From positions 1-53,599 of the forward strand of contig NZ_JALAGU010000045.1 in assembly GCF_022712275.1 (NCBI RefSeq): a stretch of DNA of 53,599 nucleotides. The letters run 5' to 3'. The position numbers and the translations under genes were made by a program. The notes beneath the pieces were generated by a model that was given only the letters and a program-made list of their open reading frames with translations, did not search any database and was not told the origin of the DNA. The stretch's first letter is position 1. Every line of letters begins with the position of its first letter. This DNA is from Corynebacterium sp. (GTDB lineage Bacteria > Actinomycetota > Actinomycetes > Mycobacteriales > Mycobacteriaceae). Below are positions 41,712-49,956 of the stretch, in pieces.

Positions 41712-42718
41712 ACCTCGTCTCCTTCCTGCTCCGCCTCGAACAGGTCGTAGGCCTCGATGATGCGTCCGACCAGGTGGTGGCGGACCACGTCGGAACTGTC
41801 GAACTGGGTGACGGTGACCCCGTCGATACCCGACAGCACCTGCCTCGCCACAGTCAGGCCGCTGACCTGGTGACGGGGCAGGTCGACCTGGGACAGGTCA
41901 CCGGTGACAACGATCTTCGAGCCGAAACCGAGCCGGGTGAGGAACATCTTCATCTGCGCCGGGGTGGTGTTCTGCGCCTCGTCGAGGATGACGAAGGCAC
42001 CGTTGAGGGTTCGGCCGCGCATGTACGCCAGCGGAGCGATCTCGATGACGCCGGACTCGATGAGCTTCGGCACGGCCTCCGGGTCAAGCATGTCGCCCAG
42101 GGCGTCGTACAGTGGACGCAGGTAGGGGTCGATCTTCTCGCCGAGGGTGCCCGGCAGGAAGCCCAGCTTCTCCCCCGCCTCCACCGCGGGGCGGGTGAGG
42201 ATGATGCGGGTCACCTCGCGCTTCTGCAGGGCCTGGACGGCCTTGGCGACGGCGAGGTAGGTCTTACCGGTACCGGCAGGGCCGACACCGACGACGACGG
42301 TCGACCGGTCGACGGCATCGACGTAGTCGCGCTGGCCCTGGGACTTCGGGCGCACTGACCGACCCCGACGGGTGACGATGGCGTCCCCCGCAATGCTGGT
42401 CAGGGTCGTGGCCGTGGTCACCGGCATGGTCTCCGGCTCATCGTCGTCGACGAGGTCGACGGCGCGGCGGGTGAGATCGGGGGTGATGACGTGCCCACGG
42501 GAGGCCATGGACTCGAGTTCCCGCAGGACGCGGCGGGCGCGGGACACCTGGGCGGCCTCGCCGCGCAGGGTGACGTGGTTGCCGCGGCTCAGCAGGTCGG
42601 CGGCGACATGGTCCTCGATGATGCGCAGATTCTCGTCGGCGGTGCCGGCGACGGCCTGTGCGGTGTCCGGGTCGAGTTCGACCGTGGTGGAGGCGATACG
42701 CCTCGGTGGTTGCTTCAC
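41708..42718 (-). CDS. phoH: PhoH-family ATPase
   Basis: This protein is 336 residues from the GTG at 42718, set by AGGAG about 6 nt upstream. An N-terminal KH-like region (ADLLSRGNHVTLRGEAAQVS) is followed by a P-loop NTPase with Walker A GPAGTGKTYLAV (about 150), Walker B FVILDEAQNTTPAQMK and VVTGDLSQVDLP. PhoH works with YbeY in RNA metabolism. The start 34 bp after the rsmE stop suggests one transcript with rsmE and dnaJ. Confidence 0.94.
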   Translation of the reverse strand: MKQPPRRIASTTVELDPDTAQAVAGTADENLRIIEDHVAADLLSRGNHVTLRGEAAQVSRARRVLRELESMASRGHVITPDLTRRAVDLVDDDEPETMPVTTATTLTSIAGDAIVTRRGRSVRPKSQGQRDYVDAVDRSTVVVGVGPAGTGKTYLAVAKAVQALQKREVTRIILTRPAVEAGEKLGFLPGTLGEKIDPYLRPLYDALGDMLDPEAVPKLIESGVIEIAPLAYMRGRTLNGAFVILDEAQNTTPAQMKMFLTRLGFGSKIVVTGDLSQVDLPRHQVSGLTVARQVLSGIDGVTVTQFDSSDVVRHHLVGRIIEAYDLFEAEQEGDEV

Positions 42719-42752
42719 ATTTCTCCTGTGTACTTTCTCTGACTGTTGCAGT

Positions 42753-43508
42753 CTATCGTGCCCACCGCGTGGTGAGCACTCCGATCGCGCCGAGGGCGAC
42801 GGCGGCGGCACTGGCGGTCCGGTACACTTCCGGCCCCAGGACGACCGGCTGCCCGATCTCCGCCTCACGCGGCGAGACGCCGCCCTCGGGCCCGATGACG
42901 AGGACGATCTCGTCGACGTCGAGGTCCAGCTGCGCCAGCGGGGTGGCCGCCTCCTCGTGCAGGACCAGAGTCAGGATGCTCTCGACCGGCTCCGGCCACG
43001 GCCGGTCGGCCAGCACGTCCGCCAGATCGTCGATATCGGTGAGCAGGTCACCGACATGTGCCCCGTCGAGCCGACGGGACTGCTTCATCGCGGAGACGGC
43101 CACAGCCTCCCACTTCGCCCGGGCCTTCTCGGCTTTACCGGGTTTGCCGTCCCACTTCGCGATGCAACGGTCGGACTGCCACGGGATGATCCGGTCCGCC
43201 CCCGCCTGCACCGCCAGGTCGACGGCAAGTTCGGAACGCTCGGACTTCGGGATCGCCTGCACCACGGTTACCCGCGGCCGCGGCGACCGGGCCGGCAACA
43301 CACCGACGCCTGCCACAGTGTCCGCGGTACCGAAGGCGGCGCTGACCCCCAGACCGTTCCCGTCTGTGAGCACCACCGGTTCCCCGGTGCGGATCCGCTT
43401 GACGGCGGCGTGCTTCGCCTCGGCGGCGGGCAGTGTGAACTGTCCTGCCTCCCCGACCCGTTCCAGCTGGTCGGCGAGGTCCGGGACGAGGAAGACGGGA
43501 TCAGTCAC
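42753..43508 (-). CDS. rsmE: 16S rRNA (uracil-1498-N3) methyltransferase
   Basis: This 251-residue SPOUT methyltransferase has the deep-knot segment LVIGPEGGVSPREAEI followed by VVLGPEVYRTASAAAVAL, and an N-terminal PUA-like part. It methylates U1498 of 16S rRNA with S-adenosylmethionine. It begins 2 nt after the dnaJ stop, so they are co-translated. Confidence 0.93.
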   Translation of the reverse strand: MTDPVFLVPDLADQLERVGEAGQFTLPAAEAKHAAVKRIRTGEPVVLTDGNGLGVSAAFGTADTVAGVGVLPARSPRPRVTVVQAIPKSERSELAVDLAVQAGADRIIPWQSDRCIAKWDGKPGKAEKARAKWEAVAVSAMKQSRRLDGAHVGDLLTDIDDLADVLADRPWPEPVESILTLVLHEEAATPLAQLDLDVDEIVLVIGPEGGVSPREAEIGQPVVLGPEVYRTASAAAVALGAIGVLTTRWAR

Positions 43509-43510
43509 GG

Positions 43511-44650
43511 TTACCTGCCGAACTTCCCGCGCAGCCGGGAGAACAGGCCACCGGCCCGCTCATTCTCGGTGGTACGCACCCCGGCGGTCTCGCCGGACCG
43601 GTTCTGCAGTTCCTCGAGGAGCTCACGGGAGCGCTTGTCGAGGTCGGTGGGCACCGTGACATCGACATGCGCGATGAGGTGCCCGTGTCCATCCCGGCGC
43701 AGATGCGGCATACCGGCACCCTTGACGCGGACCACGGCCTCCGGCTGGGTGCCGGGGTCGACGGCGACCGTGGAGGTCGACCCGTCCAGCATCTCCACGT
43801 CGACACTGGTGCCCAGGGCGGCGTCCACCATCGGGACGTGGACGGTGACGTGCAGGTCATCGTCCTCGCGCACGAAGCACGGGTGCTCGGCGACATGGAC
43901 CTCGACGTAGAGGTCGCCGGCGGGTCCACCGCCGGGGCCGACCTCACCCTTGCCGGACATGCGGATGCGCATGCCGTCGCGGATACCGGCGGGGATGTTC
44001 ACCGGGATGTCGCGGCGGGCCTTGACCCGGCCGTCGCCGGCGCACTCCTCACACGGGTCCGGGATGATCTCGCCGGTGCCCTGGCACCGTGGGCAGGCCC
44101 GCGCCACCTGGACGCGGCCGAGGATGGACTGTTGGACCTCCATGACCTGACCCTGCCCCTGACAGGTCGGGCAGGTGTCCGGGTCGGCCTTCGTCTTCGA
44201 GCCGGTACCGTCGCAGACGTCGCAGAGCACGGCGGTGTCCACCGTAACCTCACGCTGGACGCCGCTGAAGCACTCCTCCAGCGTGAGCTCCATGCGCAGC
44301 AGCGCGTCATTGCCGGGACGCACGCGGGAGGCCCGGGGTCCGCCGCCGGTCGCTCCGCCGCCGAAGAAGGCGTCGAAGATGTCACCGAAGCCACCACCGC
44401 CGAAGCCACCGGGGGCGCCGCGGCCGTAGCCGGGGTCCTGGGGGTCTCCGCCGGCGTCGACGATGCGTCGCTTCTCGGGGTCGGTCAGGACTTCCTGCGC
44501 GACGGACGCCTCGCGGAACTTCTCCGCGGCTTCCTCGGAGGGGTTCACGTCCGGGTGGTACTTGCGGGCGAGTCGACGGTAGGCCTTCTTGATCTCGGCG
44601 TCCGTCGCGTCATGCTCGACACCGAGGACGGCGTAGTAGTCACGAGCCAA
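43511..44650 (-). CDS. dnaJ: DnaJ chaperone (second copy type, DnaJ2)
   Basis: This 379-residue co-chaperone has a J domain with HPD (YHPDVNP, about 33), a Gly-rich linker (GFGGGGFGDIFDAFFGGG), a zinc domain with four C-x-x-C-x-G-x-G repeats (CDVCDGTG, CPTCQGQG, CPRCQGTG, CEECAGDG) and the C-terminal peptide-binding domains. It stimulates DnaK. Its place after hrcA matches the DnaJ2 of corynebacteria, separate from the dnaK-grpE-dnaJ1 operon. Confidence 0.93.
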   Translation of the reverse strand: MARDYYAVLGVEHDATDAEIKKAYRRLARKYHPDVNPSEEAAEKFREASVAQEVLTDPEKRRIVDAGGDPQDPGYGRGAPGGFGGGGFGDIFDAFFGGGATGGGPRASRVRPGNDALLRMELTLEECFSGVQREVTVDTAVLCDVCDGTGSKTKADPDTCPTCQGQGQVMEVQQSILGRVQVARACPRCQGTGEIIPDPCEECAGDGRVKARRDIPVNIPAGIRDGMRIRMSGKGEVGPGGGPAGDLYVEVHVAEHPCFVREDDDLHVTVHVPMVDAALGTSVDVEMLDGSTSTVAVDPGTQPEAVVRVKGAGMPHLRRDGHGHLIAHVDVTVPTDLDKRSRELLEELQNRSGETAGVRTTENERAGGLFSRLRGKFGR

Positions 44651-44699
44651 GGGAATACTGCTTCCTTTACGTTCTCAGTTGTGGTTCTCGGCAGGCATT

Positions 44700-45737
44700 C
44701 TACTCCCCCGCCAGAATCCTGCTCACATAGTGGGCGACCGCATGCACCGAACTGATTGTCCCAGGGTAGTCCAGGTACGTCGGCCCCAACACACCCATGG
44801 CGCCGAGCACCGCCTCGCGCGACCCGTACCCGGTCGAGACCACCGTCGCAGACTGCAGTTCGGCGGTCGCGTTCTCCTCACCGATGGTGACGTTGACGCT
44901 GAGGTCACCGAGGTCGCGGACGCCGGACAGCAGCCGCAGCACCACGACCTGCTCTTCCAGTGCATCGAGGACGCCCTCGAGCTCCCCGACCCGCACGATA
45001 TTCGGCGTTCCGGCGATGACCAGCCGGTCATTCGGCCGGTTGAGCAGGGTGTCCACCAGGACAGCGGCACAGGTCAGGGCGGCGTCCTGCAGTCCGGCGG
45101 GAACGCGCGGGTCATCGCCGGCGGCCATCGCGGCGATCTCCGCGGAGGCGTCGTCGAGGGTGTGACCTACGAGTGTGCTGTTGATGAGATCCCGCAGCCG
45201 CGGCAGGTCCTCGGCCGACAGGGCGGTCGCCAGGTCTACGTTGCGCTGGTCGACCTGCCCGGTGTCCGTGATGAGCACGAGCAGCAGACGGGTGTCCGCG
45301 AGCTGCACGACCTCGCAGTGCTTGACCCTGCCACGCCGCAGGTCGGGCAGCTGGGCGACAGCGACCTGGCGGGTGAGTTGGGCGAGCAGCTGCACACTGC
45401 GGCGCAGCACGTCCTCCATGTCCACCCCGTCCTCGAGGAAACTGAGGACGGCCCGGCGCTCCGGCGGGCTCAGCGGCTTGATCCGGTGGATGCCGTCGAC
45501 GAAGACCCGGTAGGCCTTCTCGGTGGGGATCCGTCCCGAGCTGGTGTGCTGCTGGGTGATGAACCCCTCGGACTCCAGCACCGCCATGTCATTGCGTACC
45601 GTCGCCGAGGAGACCCCGAGGCTGTGCCTGTCCACCAGCGCCTTCGACCCCACCGGTTCCTGGGTGGAGATGAAGTCGGCGACGATGGCCCGCAGGACCT
45701 CGCTGCGCCGTTGATCCGCCGTGCTCACTTTCGCCAT
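44700..45737 (-). CDS. hrcA: Heat-inducible transcription repressor HrcA
   Basis: This protein is 345 residues from ATG 45737. The N-terminal winged helix (RRSEVLRAIVADFISTQEPV, SATVRNDMAVLESEG) binds CIRCE sites upstream of groE-type genes; the C-terminal GAF-like domain folds with GroEL. TAGACT (45750-45745) lies 7 nt before the ATG, a leaderless promoter. No CIRCE repeat is seen at its own promoter, so direct autorepression is not evident. Confidence 0.94.
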   Translation of the reverse strand: MAKVSTADQRRSEVLRAIVADFISTQEPVGSKALVDRHSLGVSSATVRNDMAVLESEGFITQQHTSSGRIPTEKAYRVFVDGIHRIKPLSPPERRAVLSFLEDGVDMEDVLRRSVQLLAQLTRQVAVAQLPDLRRGRVKHCEVVQLADTRLLLVLITDTGQVDQRNVDLATALSAEDLPRLRDLINSTLVGHTLDDASAEIAAMAAGDDPRVPAGLQDAALTCAAVLVDTLLNRPNDRLVIAGTPNIVRVGELEGVLDALEEQVVVLRLLSGVRDLGDLSVNVTIGEENATAELQSATVVSTGYGSREAVLGAMGVLGPTYLDYPGTISSVHAVAHYVSRILAGE

Positions 45738-45756
45738 GCCCGACAGTCTAGTCGTC

Positions 45757-46905
45757 TCAGTCGTCCTCTTCGACGAGGATGTCGGTGATGATGCCGTCGG
45801 CCAGCAGGCGCCCCGCACCGGTCAACCGCGTCCGTCCGTCGACCTGCTCCAGCAGACCGAACCCGACGTGCCGGGCGACGGCCTGGGGCGCGTGGGCGAC
45901 CATCTCGTCCGGCAGTCCCTCAGCCAACCGGAGGCCGGTCATGATGCGTTCGGTGTGCACGTCGGCCTCACTGAGCGGTTCTGTCTTGACCACCGGGGAG
46001 TTGCCGGACGCCAGGGCCTCGGCGTAACGGCGCGGCAGTTTCGCATTGACCAGGCGGGTGATGCCGTTCCGGCCGTGCAGCCGGACGCAACCGTGGGCGC
46101 CGGGGCCGGCTCCCCACCACTGCCCGCCACGCCAGTAGACGAGGTTGTGCCGGCACTCCCCGCCCGGCCTCGACCAGTTGGAGACCTCGTACCAGCCCAG
46201 GCCCGCGTCCTGCAGGGCGGCGTCGATCATCTCGTAGCGGTCGGCGTAGACGTCCTCGTCCGGGGCGGGGAGCTGTCCCTTGCGTACCTTGCGTGCCATC
46301 GCGGTCCCGTCCTCGACGATGAGCGAGTAGGCGGAGATGTGGTCCACTCCGGTCGACAGGGCGGCGTCGATACTGCGTCGCAGGTCATCGTCGGTCTCGG
46401 TCGGGGTGCCGTAGATGAGGTCGAGGTTGACGTGGTCGAATCCGGCGGTCAGGGCCTCGGTCGCCGCGGCGGTCGCCCGGCCCGGGGTGTGGTTGCGTTC
46501 CAGCACCTTGAGGACATGGGCGGACGCCGACTGCATGCCCAGCGAGATCCGGGTGTACCCCGCGTCAAGCAGGGCGGTGAAGAACTCCGGGGAGGTCGAT
46601 TCCGGATTCGATTCGGTGGTGACCTCCGCACCGGGCGCCAGGCCGAGGCTGCGTCGTACCGCACCCAGGACGCGGGTCAGACCGTCCGCCCCCAGCAGCG
46701 ACGGTGTTCCACCGCCGAGGAAGACAGTGGACGGCGGTCCCGGCCGGTCCCACTCCGCGGCGGCCCGGTCAAGCTCGGCCTCCAGGGCGTCGAGGTACGT
46801 CCCGACTGACGAGGTGCCGTCCTCGCCGGGGGTGTAGGTGTTGAAGTCACAGTATCCGCAGCGGGTGGTGCAGAACGGGACGTGAATGTACAGGCCGGTG
46901 TCCAC
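45757..46905 (-). CDS. hemW: Radical SAM heme chaperone HemW
   Basis: This 382-residue protein has the radical SAM cluster motif C-T-T-R-C-G-Y-C at about residues 12-19, a TIM-barrel core with YTRISLGMQSASAHVLKVL, and a HemN C-terminal-like domain. It belongs to the HemW branch (heme insertion) rather than true coproporphyrinogen dehydrogenase HemN, judging by the short N terminus and motif. It starts 15 bp after the preceding gene. Confidence 0.9.
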   Translation of the reverse strand: MDTGLYIHVPFCTTRCGYCDFNTYTPGEDGTSSVGTYLDALEAELDRAAAEWDRPGPPSTVFLGGGTPSLLGADGLTRVLGAVRRSLGLAPGAEVTTESNPESTSPEFFTALLDAGYTRISLGMQSASAHVLKVLERNHTPGRATAAATEALTAGFDHVNLDLIYGTPTETDDDLRRSIDAALSTGVDHISAYSLIVEDGTAMARKVRKGQLPAPDEDVYADRYEMIDAALQDAGLGWYEVSNWSRPGGECRHNLVYWRGGQWWGAGPGAHGCVRLHGRNGITRLVNAKLPRRYAEALASGNSPVVKTEPLSEADVHTERIMTGLRLAEGLPDEMVAHAPQAVARHVGFGLLEQVDGRTRLTGAGRLLADGIITDILVEEDD

Positions 46906-46920
46906 GGGGGTCGAGGGTAC

Positions 46921-47613
46921 TCACCCGGCCGCGGAGCGCCGACGCCGGGCCCGGACCCTGGCCAGGACCCGCTCGACCCGGGCACGCTCAGCGAGGAACT
47001 CCGGCGGGGCCTCGCCGCGCATCTCGGCGACGAGGACGGGGTGGTCGCCGACCACCTCACGCTTCCAGGCTGCGACGGTCTCGCGGGTCTGCGTCCACGA
47101 CCGGGCGAAGGACTGCGGCAGCAGCACGCTCTGGTACTCGACCGCCTCCCTGGTCTGCGCGACGACCCACTCCGCCAGCTCGGCGAGATCCGCGGCAAGC
47201 TCGGTGTTTCTCCGACGCAGCGCCATCCGCAGCGTGGCGGTGCTGACGACCGGGCTGGTCGGCGCGACCGACGGTGCCGGCGGCGGGTCCTGGTGCGGGT
47301 GGAGGAAGGAGAGGGTTCGCCCCGGGTGGAAGTAGTTGCCCTCCGGGGCCGACAGAGACGCCGAGAGGGTCCCGGAGTTCACGCCGGAGACGAACGCCTG
47401 GCGCAGTCCGTTGATCTCCGCGAGGTACTGGCGGACCTCGCCGCGACCCTGCTCGACGGCATCGGACAGCTCGTGAATGCAGTCGTCGACGAGTTCTGTG
47501 TCCCAGTCCGTCATGGCTGCCGCGACGTTGTCGATGCCTTCCGCGATCTCGTCGCCGATGTCGTACACCCCCTGGGTGAGGTCGCGGAGACGCAGGCGCG
47601 CGGCATCATGCAC
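46921..47613 (-). CDS. Unknown helical protein upstream of hemW
   Basis: This protein is 230 residues from the GTG at 47613, which has GAGGAG 7 nt upstream. The N-terminal half is helical (LRDLTQGVYDIGDEIAEGID, DDCIHELSDAVEQGRGEVRQYL). A Pro-rich linker (HPHQDPPPAPSVAPTSP) leads to a second helical half ending in a basic tail (RVLARVRARRRRSAAG). I recognise no family. It could be a structural or regulatory protein, and it is in one transcript with hemW. Confidence 0.72.
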   Translation of the reverse strand: MHDAARLRLRDLTQGVYDIGDEIAEGIDNVAAAMTDWDTELVDDCIHELSDAVEQGRGEVRQYLAEINGLRQAFVSGVNSGTLSASLSAPEGNYFHPGRTLSFLHPHQDPPPAPSVAPTSPVVSTATLRMALRRRNTELAADLAELAEWVVAQTREAVEYQSVLLPQSFARSWTQTRETVAAWKREVVGDHPVLVAEMRGEAPPEFLAERARVERVLARVRARRRRSAAG

Positions 47614-47725
47614 GTCGGTCTCCTCTCGTCGGGGTCCTGCCGGTGATCGAACGTGACAACCATAGGACAGCGGACACCCCGGCACCGGGAGGCGGGGCCG
47701 GGGTGGGACGCGTGTGAAAGGTGTG

Positions 47726-49549
47726 TCAGTGGGAGTTGTAGATCCAGGCGATGTCGTCGGCGAAGTGCTGGGAGACCACGAAGCGCTTGACCTTCATCGA
47801 CGGGGTCATCTCACCGTCTTCCTCGGTGAAGTCACGGGCGCAGATGCGGAACTTCTTGATCCCCTCGGCATGGGACACGGTCTCGTTCGCCTCGTTGATG
47901 GCGTCCTGGATCTCGGCACGCAGCACCGGGTTCTTCGCCAGTTCGGGGACGCCGGTGTTCTCCGGGACGTTGTTACGCTTCTTCCAGGCGGGGAGGGCCT
48001 CCTCGTCGAGGGTGATGAGGCAGCCGACGAACTTCTGGTCGTCGCCGACGCCCATGGCCTGGGAGATCAGCGGGGCGGACCGGAGGATGTCCTCGAGTGG
48101 CCCCGGGGAGATGTTCTTGCCGCCGGCGGTGACGATGATCTCCTTCTTACGGCCGGTGATCTTCAGGTGGCCGGTGGGCAGCAGCGCGCCGAGGTCACCG
48201 GACCTGAGGAAGCCTTCCTCGTCGAAGCTGTCCTTCGTCGCCTCCTCGTTGTTCCAGTAGCCGTCGAAGACGACGGTGCCCTTCATGAGGATCTCGCCGT
48301 CCTCGGCGATGCGGACGGTGTTCCCGCCGACAGGCCTGCCGACGGTGCCGATGATGTTGTCCGGCTCGAAGTTCACCGCGATGGCCGCGGTGGTCTCGGT
48401 CATGCCGTAGCCCTCGTAGATCCGCACGCCGATGCCCCGGAAGAAGTGCATGAGCTCCGGGTTCAGCGCGGAACCGCCGGAAATGCAGTACTGCAGGGAG
48501 CCTCCCAGGGCGGCGCGGACCTTGCCGTAGACGAGCTTGTCGAACAGTGCGCGCCTGGCCTTGAGCAGCACACCGGGGCCCTGTCCGCCGTCCAGGGCCT
48601 TGGAGTACTCCACGGCGGTCTTCTCGGCGAGCGGGAAGATCTTCGCTCCGATGCCGCCGCCGTCGACGGCTTTGGACTTCACACCGGCGTGCACCTTCTC
48701 GAAGACGCGGGGGACACCGAGGATAACGTGCGGCTCGGCGCGGGAGAACTCCGGGACGAGGGTGGACATCTCGGACCAGTGGGACTGGGACGCGCCGCCG
48801 AGGGTGACGGCGAGGGACACGGCGCGGGCAAGGACGTGGGCCAGCGGCAGGAAGGTCAGTGCACGGTTGCCTTCGACGGCGATGCCGCCGATGGGGTTGG
48901 TGAGAATGGCACGTGCCTCGCCGAGCCAGTTCGAGTGCAGCAGACGGCAGCCCTTGGGCCGGCCGGTGGTACCGGAGGTGTAGACGAGCGAGGCGACGTC
49001 GGAGGACTTCGTCGCGGCGATACGGGCCTCGATCTCGTCGTCGGAGATGTCCTTGCCTTCGGCGATGAGGGTCTCGACGGCGCCGTCGGTGATCGAAAGC
49101 ACCCGGTCCAGGTGCGCGCCCTCGGCCGGTGCGGACGCATGGACGAAGGTGTTCAGCCGGGTGGCGTGGCCGGACTTCTCGGCGATGCCGATCGTCGCTC
49201 CGGAGTCCTCGACGATCCACTCGCACTGCGACGTGGACGACGAGGGGTAGACCGGCACGGACACGGCGCCGGCGGCCATGATCGCGAAGTCGAAGAGGTT
49301 CCACTCGTAGCGGGTGTCCGACATGAGGACGACGCGGTCCCCCTGCCCGACGCCGTTGGCGATGAGGCCCTTGGCCACGCCGTACACCTCGCGGAGGAAT
49401 TCGTCGGCGCGCACGTCGACCCACTCGAACTTCCGGGGCCGGCTGTAGAGGACCGTCTGCGGACGGCGGCGGGTGTTCTCCCGCAGCACGGTCAGACAGG
49501 TCTCGTTCTCACCGATCGTGTACAAGGCCTCCGAGGAGTACTCCTGCAT
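47726..49549 (-). CDS. fadD: Long-chain fatty-acid--CoA ligase (FadD15-like)
   Basis: This 607-residue adenylate-forming enzyme activates fatty acids to acyl-CoA via acyl-AMP. It has P-loop-like SLVYTSGTTGRPKGC (about 185), the A5 motif EGYGMTETTAA, A7 RSGDLGALLPTGHLKITGR and the A8/A10 region with KNISPGPLED. Its place near hemW and hrcA matches corynebacterial and mycobacterial fadD15. AAGGAG lies 7 nt before the ATG. The 194 bp between 49549 and 49743 are AT-rich and hold its promoter; I see no other gene there. Confidence 0.93.
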   Translation of the reverse strand: MQEYSSEALYTIGENETCLTVLRENTRRRPQTVLYSRPRKFEWVDVRADEFLREVYGVAKGLIANGVGQGDRVVLMSDTRYEWNLFDFAIMAAGAVSVPVYPSSSTSQCEWIVEDSGATIGIAEKSGHATRLNTFVHASAPAEGAHLDRVLSITDGAVETLIAEGKDISDDEIEARIAATKSSDVASLVYTSGTTGRPKGCRLLHSNWLGEARAILTNPIGGIAVEGNRALTFLPLAHVLARAVSLAVTLGGASQSHWSEMSTLVPEFSRAEPHVILGVPRVFEKVHAGVKSKAVDGGGIGAKIFPLAEKTAVEYSKALDGGQGPGVLLKARRALFDKLVYGKVRAALGGSLQYCISGGSALNPELMHFFRGIGVRIYEGYGMTETTAAIAVNFEPDNIIGTVGRPVGGNTVRIAEDGEILMKGTVVFDGYWNNEEATKDSFDEEGFLRSGDLGALLPTGHLKITGRKKEIIVTAGGKNISPGPLEDILRSAPLISQAMGVGDDQKFVGCLITLDEEALPAWKKRNNVPENTGVPELAKNPVLRAEIQDAINEANETVSHAEGIKKFRICARDFTEEDGEMTPSMKVKRFVVSQHFADDIAWIYNSH

Positions 49550-49743
49550 GTCTCTCCTTACATTCAGTGTCTGAGTGTGGCTCGTGACACATTAATTATC
49601 CAACGGTATGTGAACATACCGGTCGAAAGGCGGCCGTGGGGGAAAATCACGGAACTGATATCAGAAAATTACAGTTGCCAACCAAACTATTACAAGGAAA
49701 ATAATAAGGAGTACAAGAGCTTGTCGCACCCGTGAATGCTGCT

Positions 49744-49938
49744 TCACTCCGCGTCACCTCCTCCCCCGTGTTCCCCGAACACCCGGTGCTCGGAGTCATC
49801 CCGTGGCAGGACGCGGAACAGGACCCACAGCAGAGCTGCGGCGACCGCCAGCGCCACCAGGGCCAACGCCACCAGGACCAGCGGCGTCTGGAACCACACC
49901 GGCAGGCTGACCACCCACTGTTCGAATCCGTCCGTCAC
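49744..49938 (-). CDS. Small single-pass membrane protein
   Basis: This 64-residue protein has one long transmembrane helix (TPLVLVALALVALAVAAALL) and a polar C-terminal tail ending HGGGGDAE. It sits directly downstream of dcp on the same strand (18-bp gap). No family is known. The composition and the Asp/Glu-rich tail resemble small membrane proteins common in corynebacteria. Confidence 0.65.
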   Translation of the reverse strand: MTDGFEQWVVSLPVWFQTPLVLVALALVALAVAAALLWVLFRVLPRDDSEHRVFGEHGGGGDAE

Positions 49939-49956
49939 CCGGCTGATCCTACCCGG

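Noticed and set aside
47714..49735. A 673-codon plus-strand frame opposite fadD
   Set aside because: Same reasoning: no motif, repetitive Val/Asp/Gly composition, and an intact fadD on the other strand.
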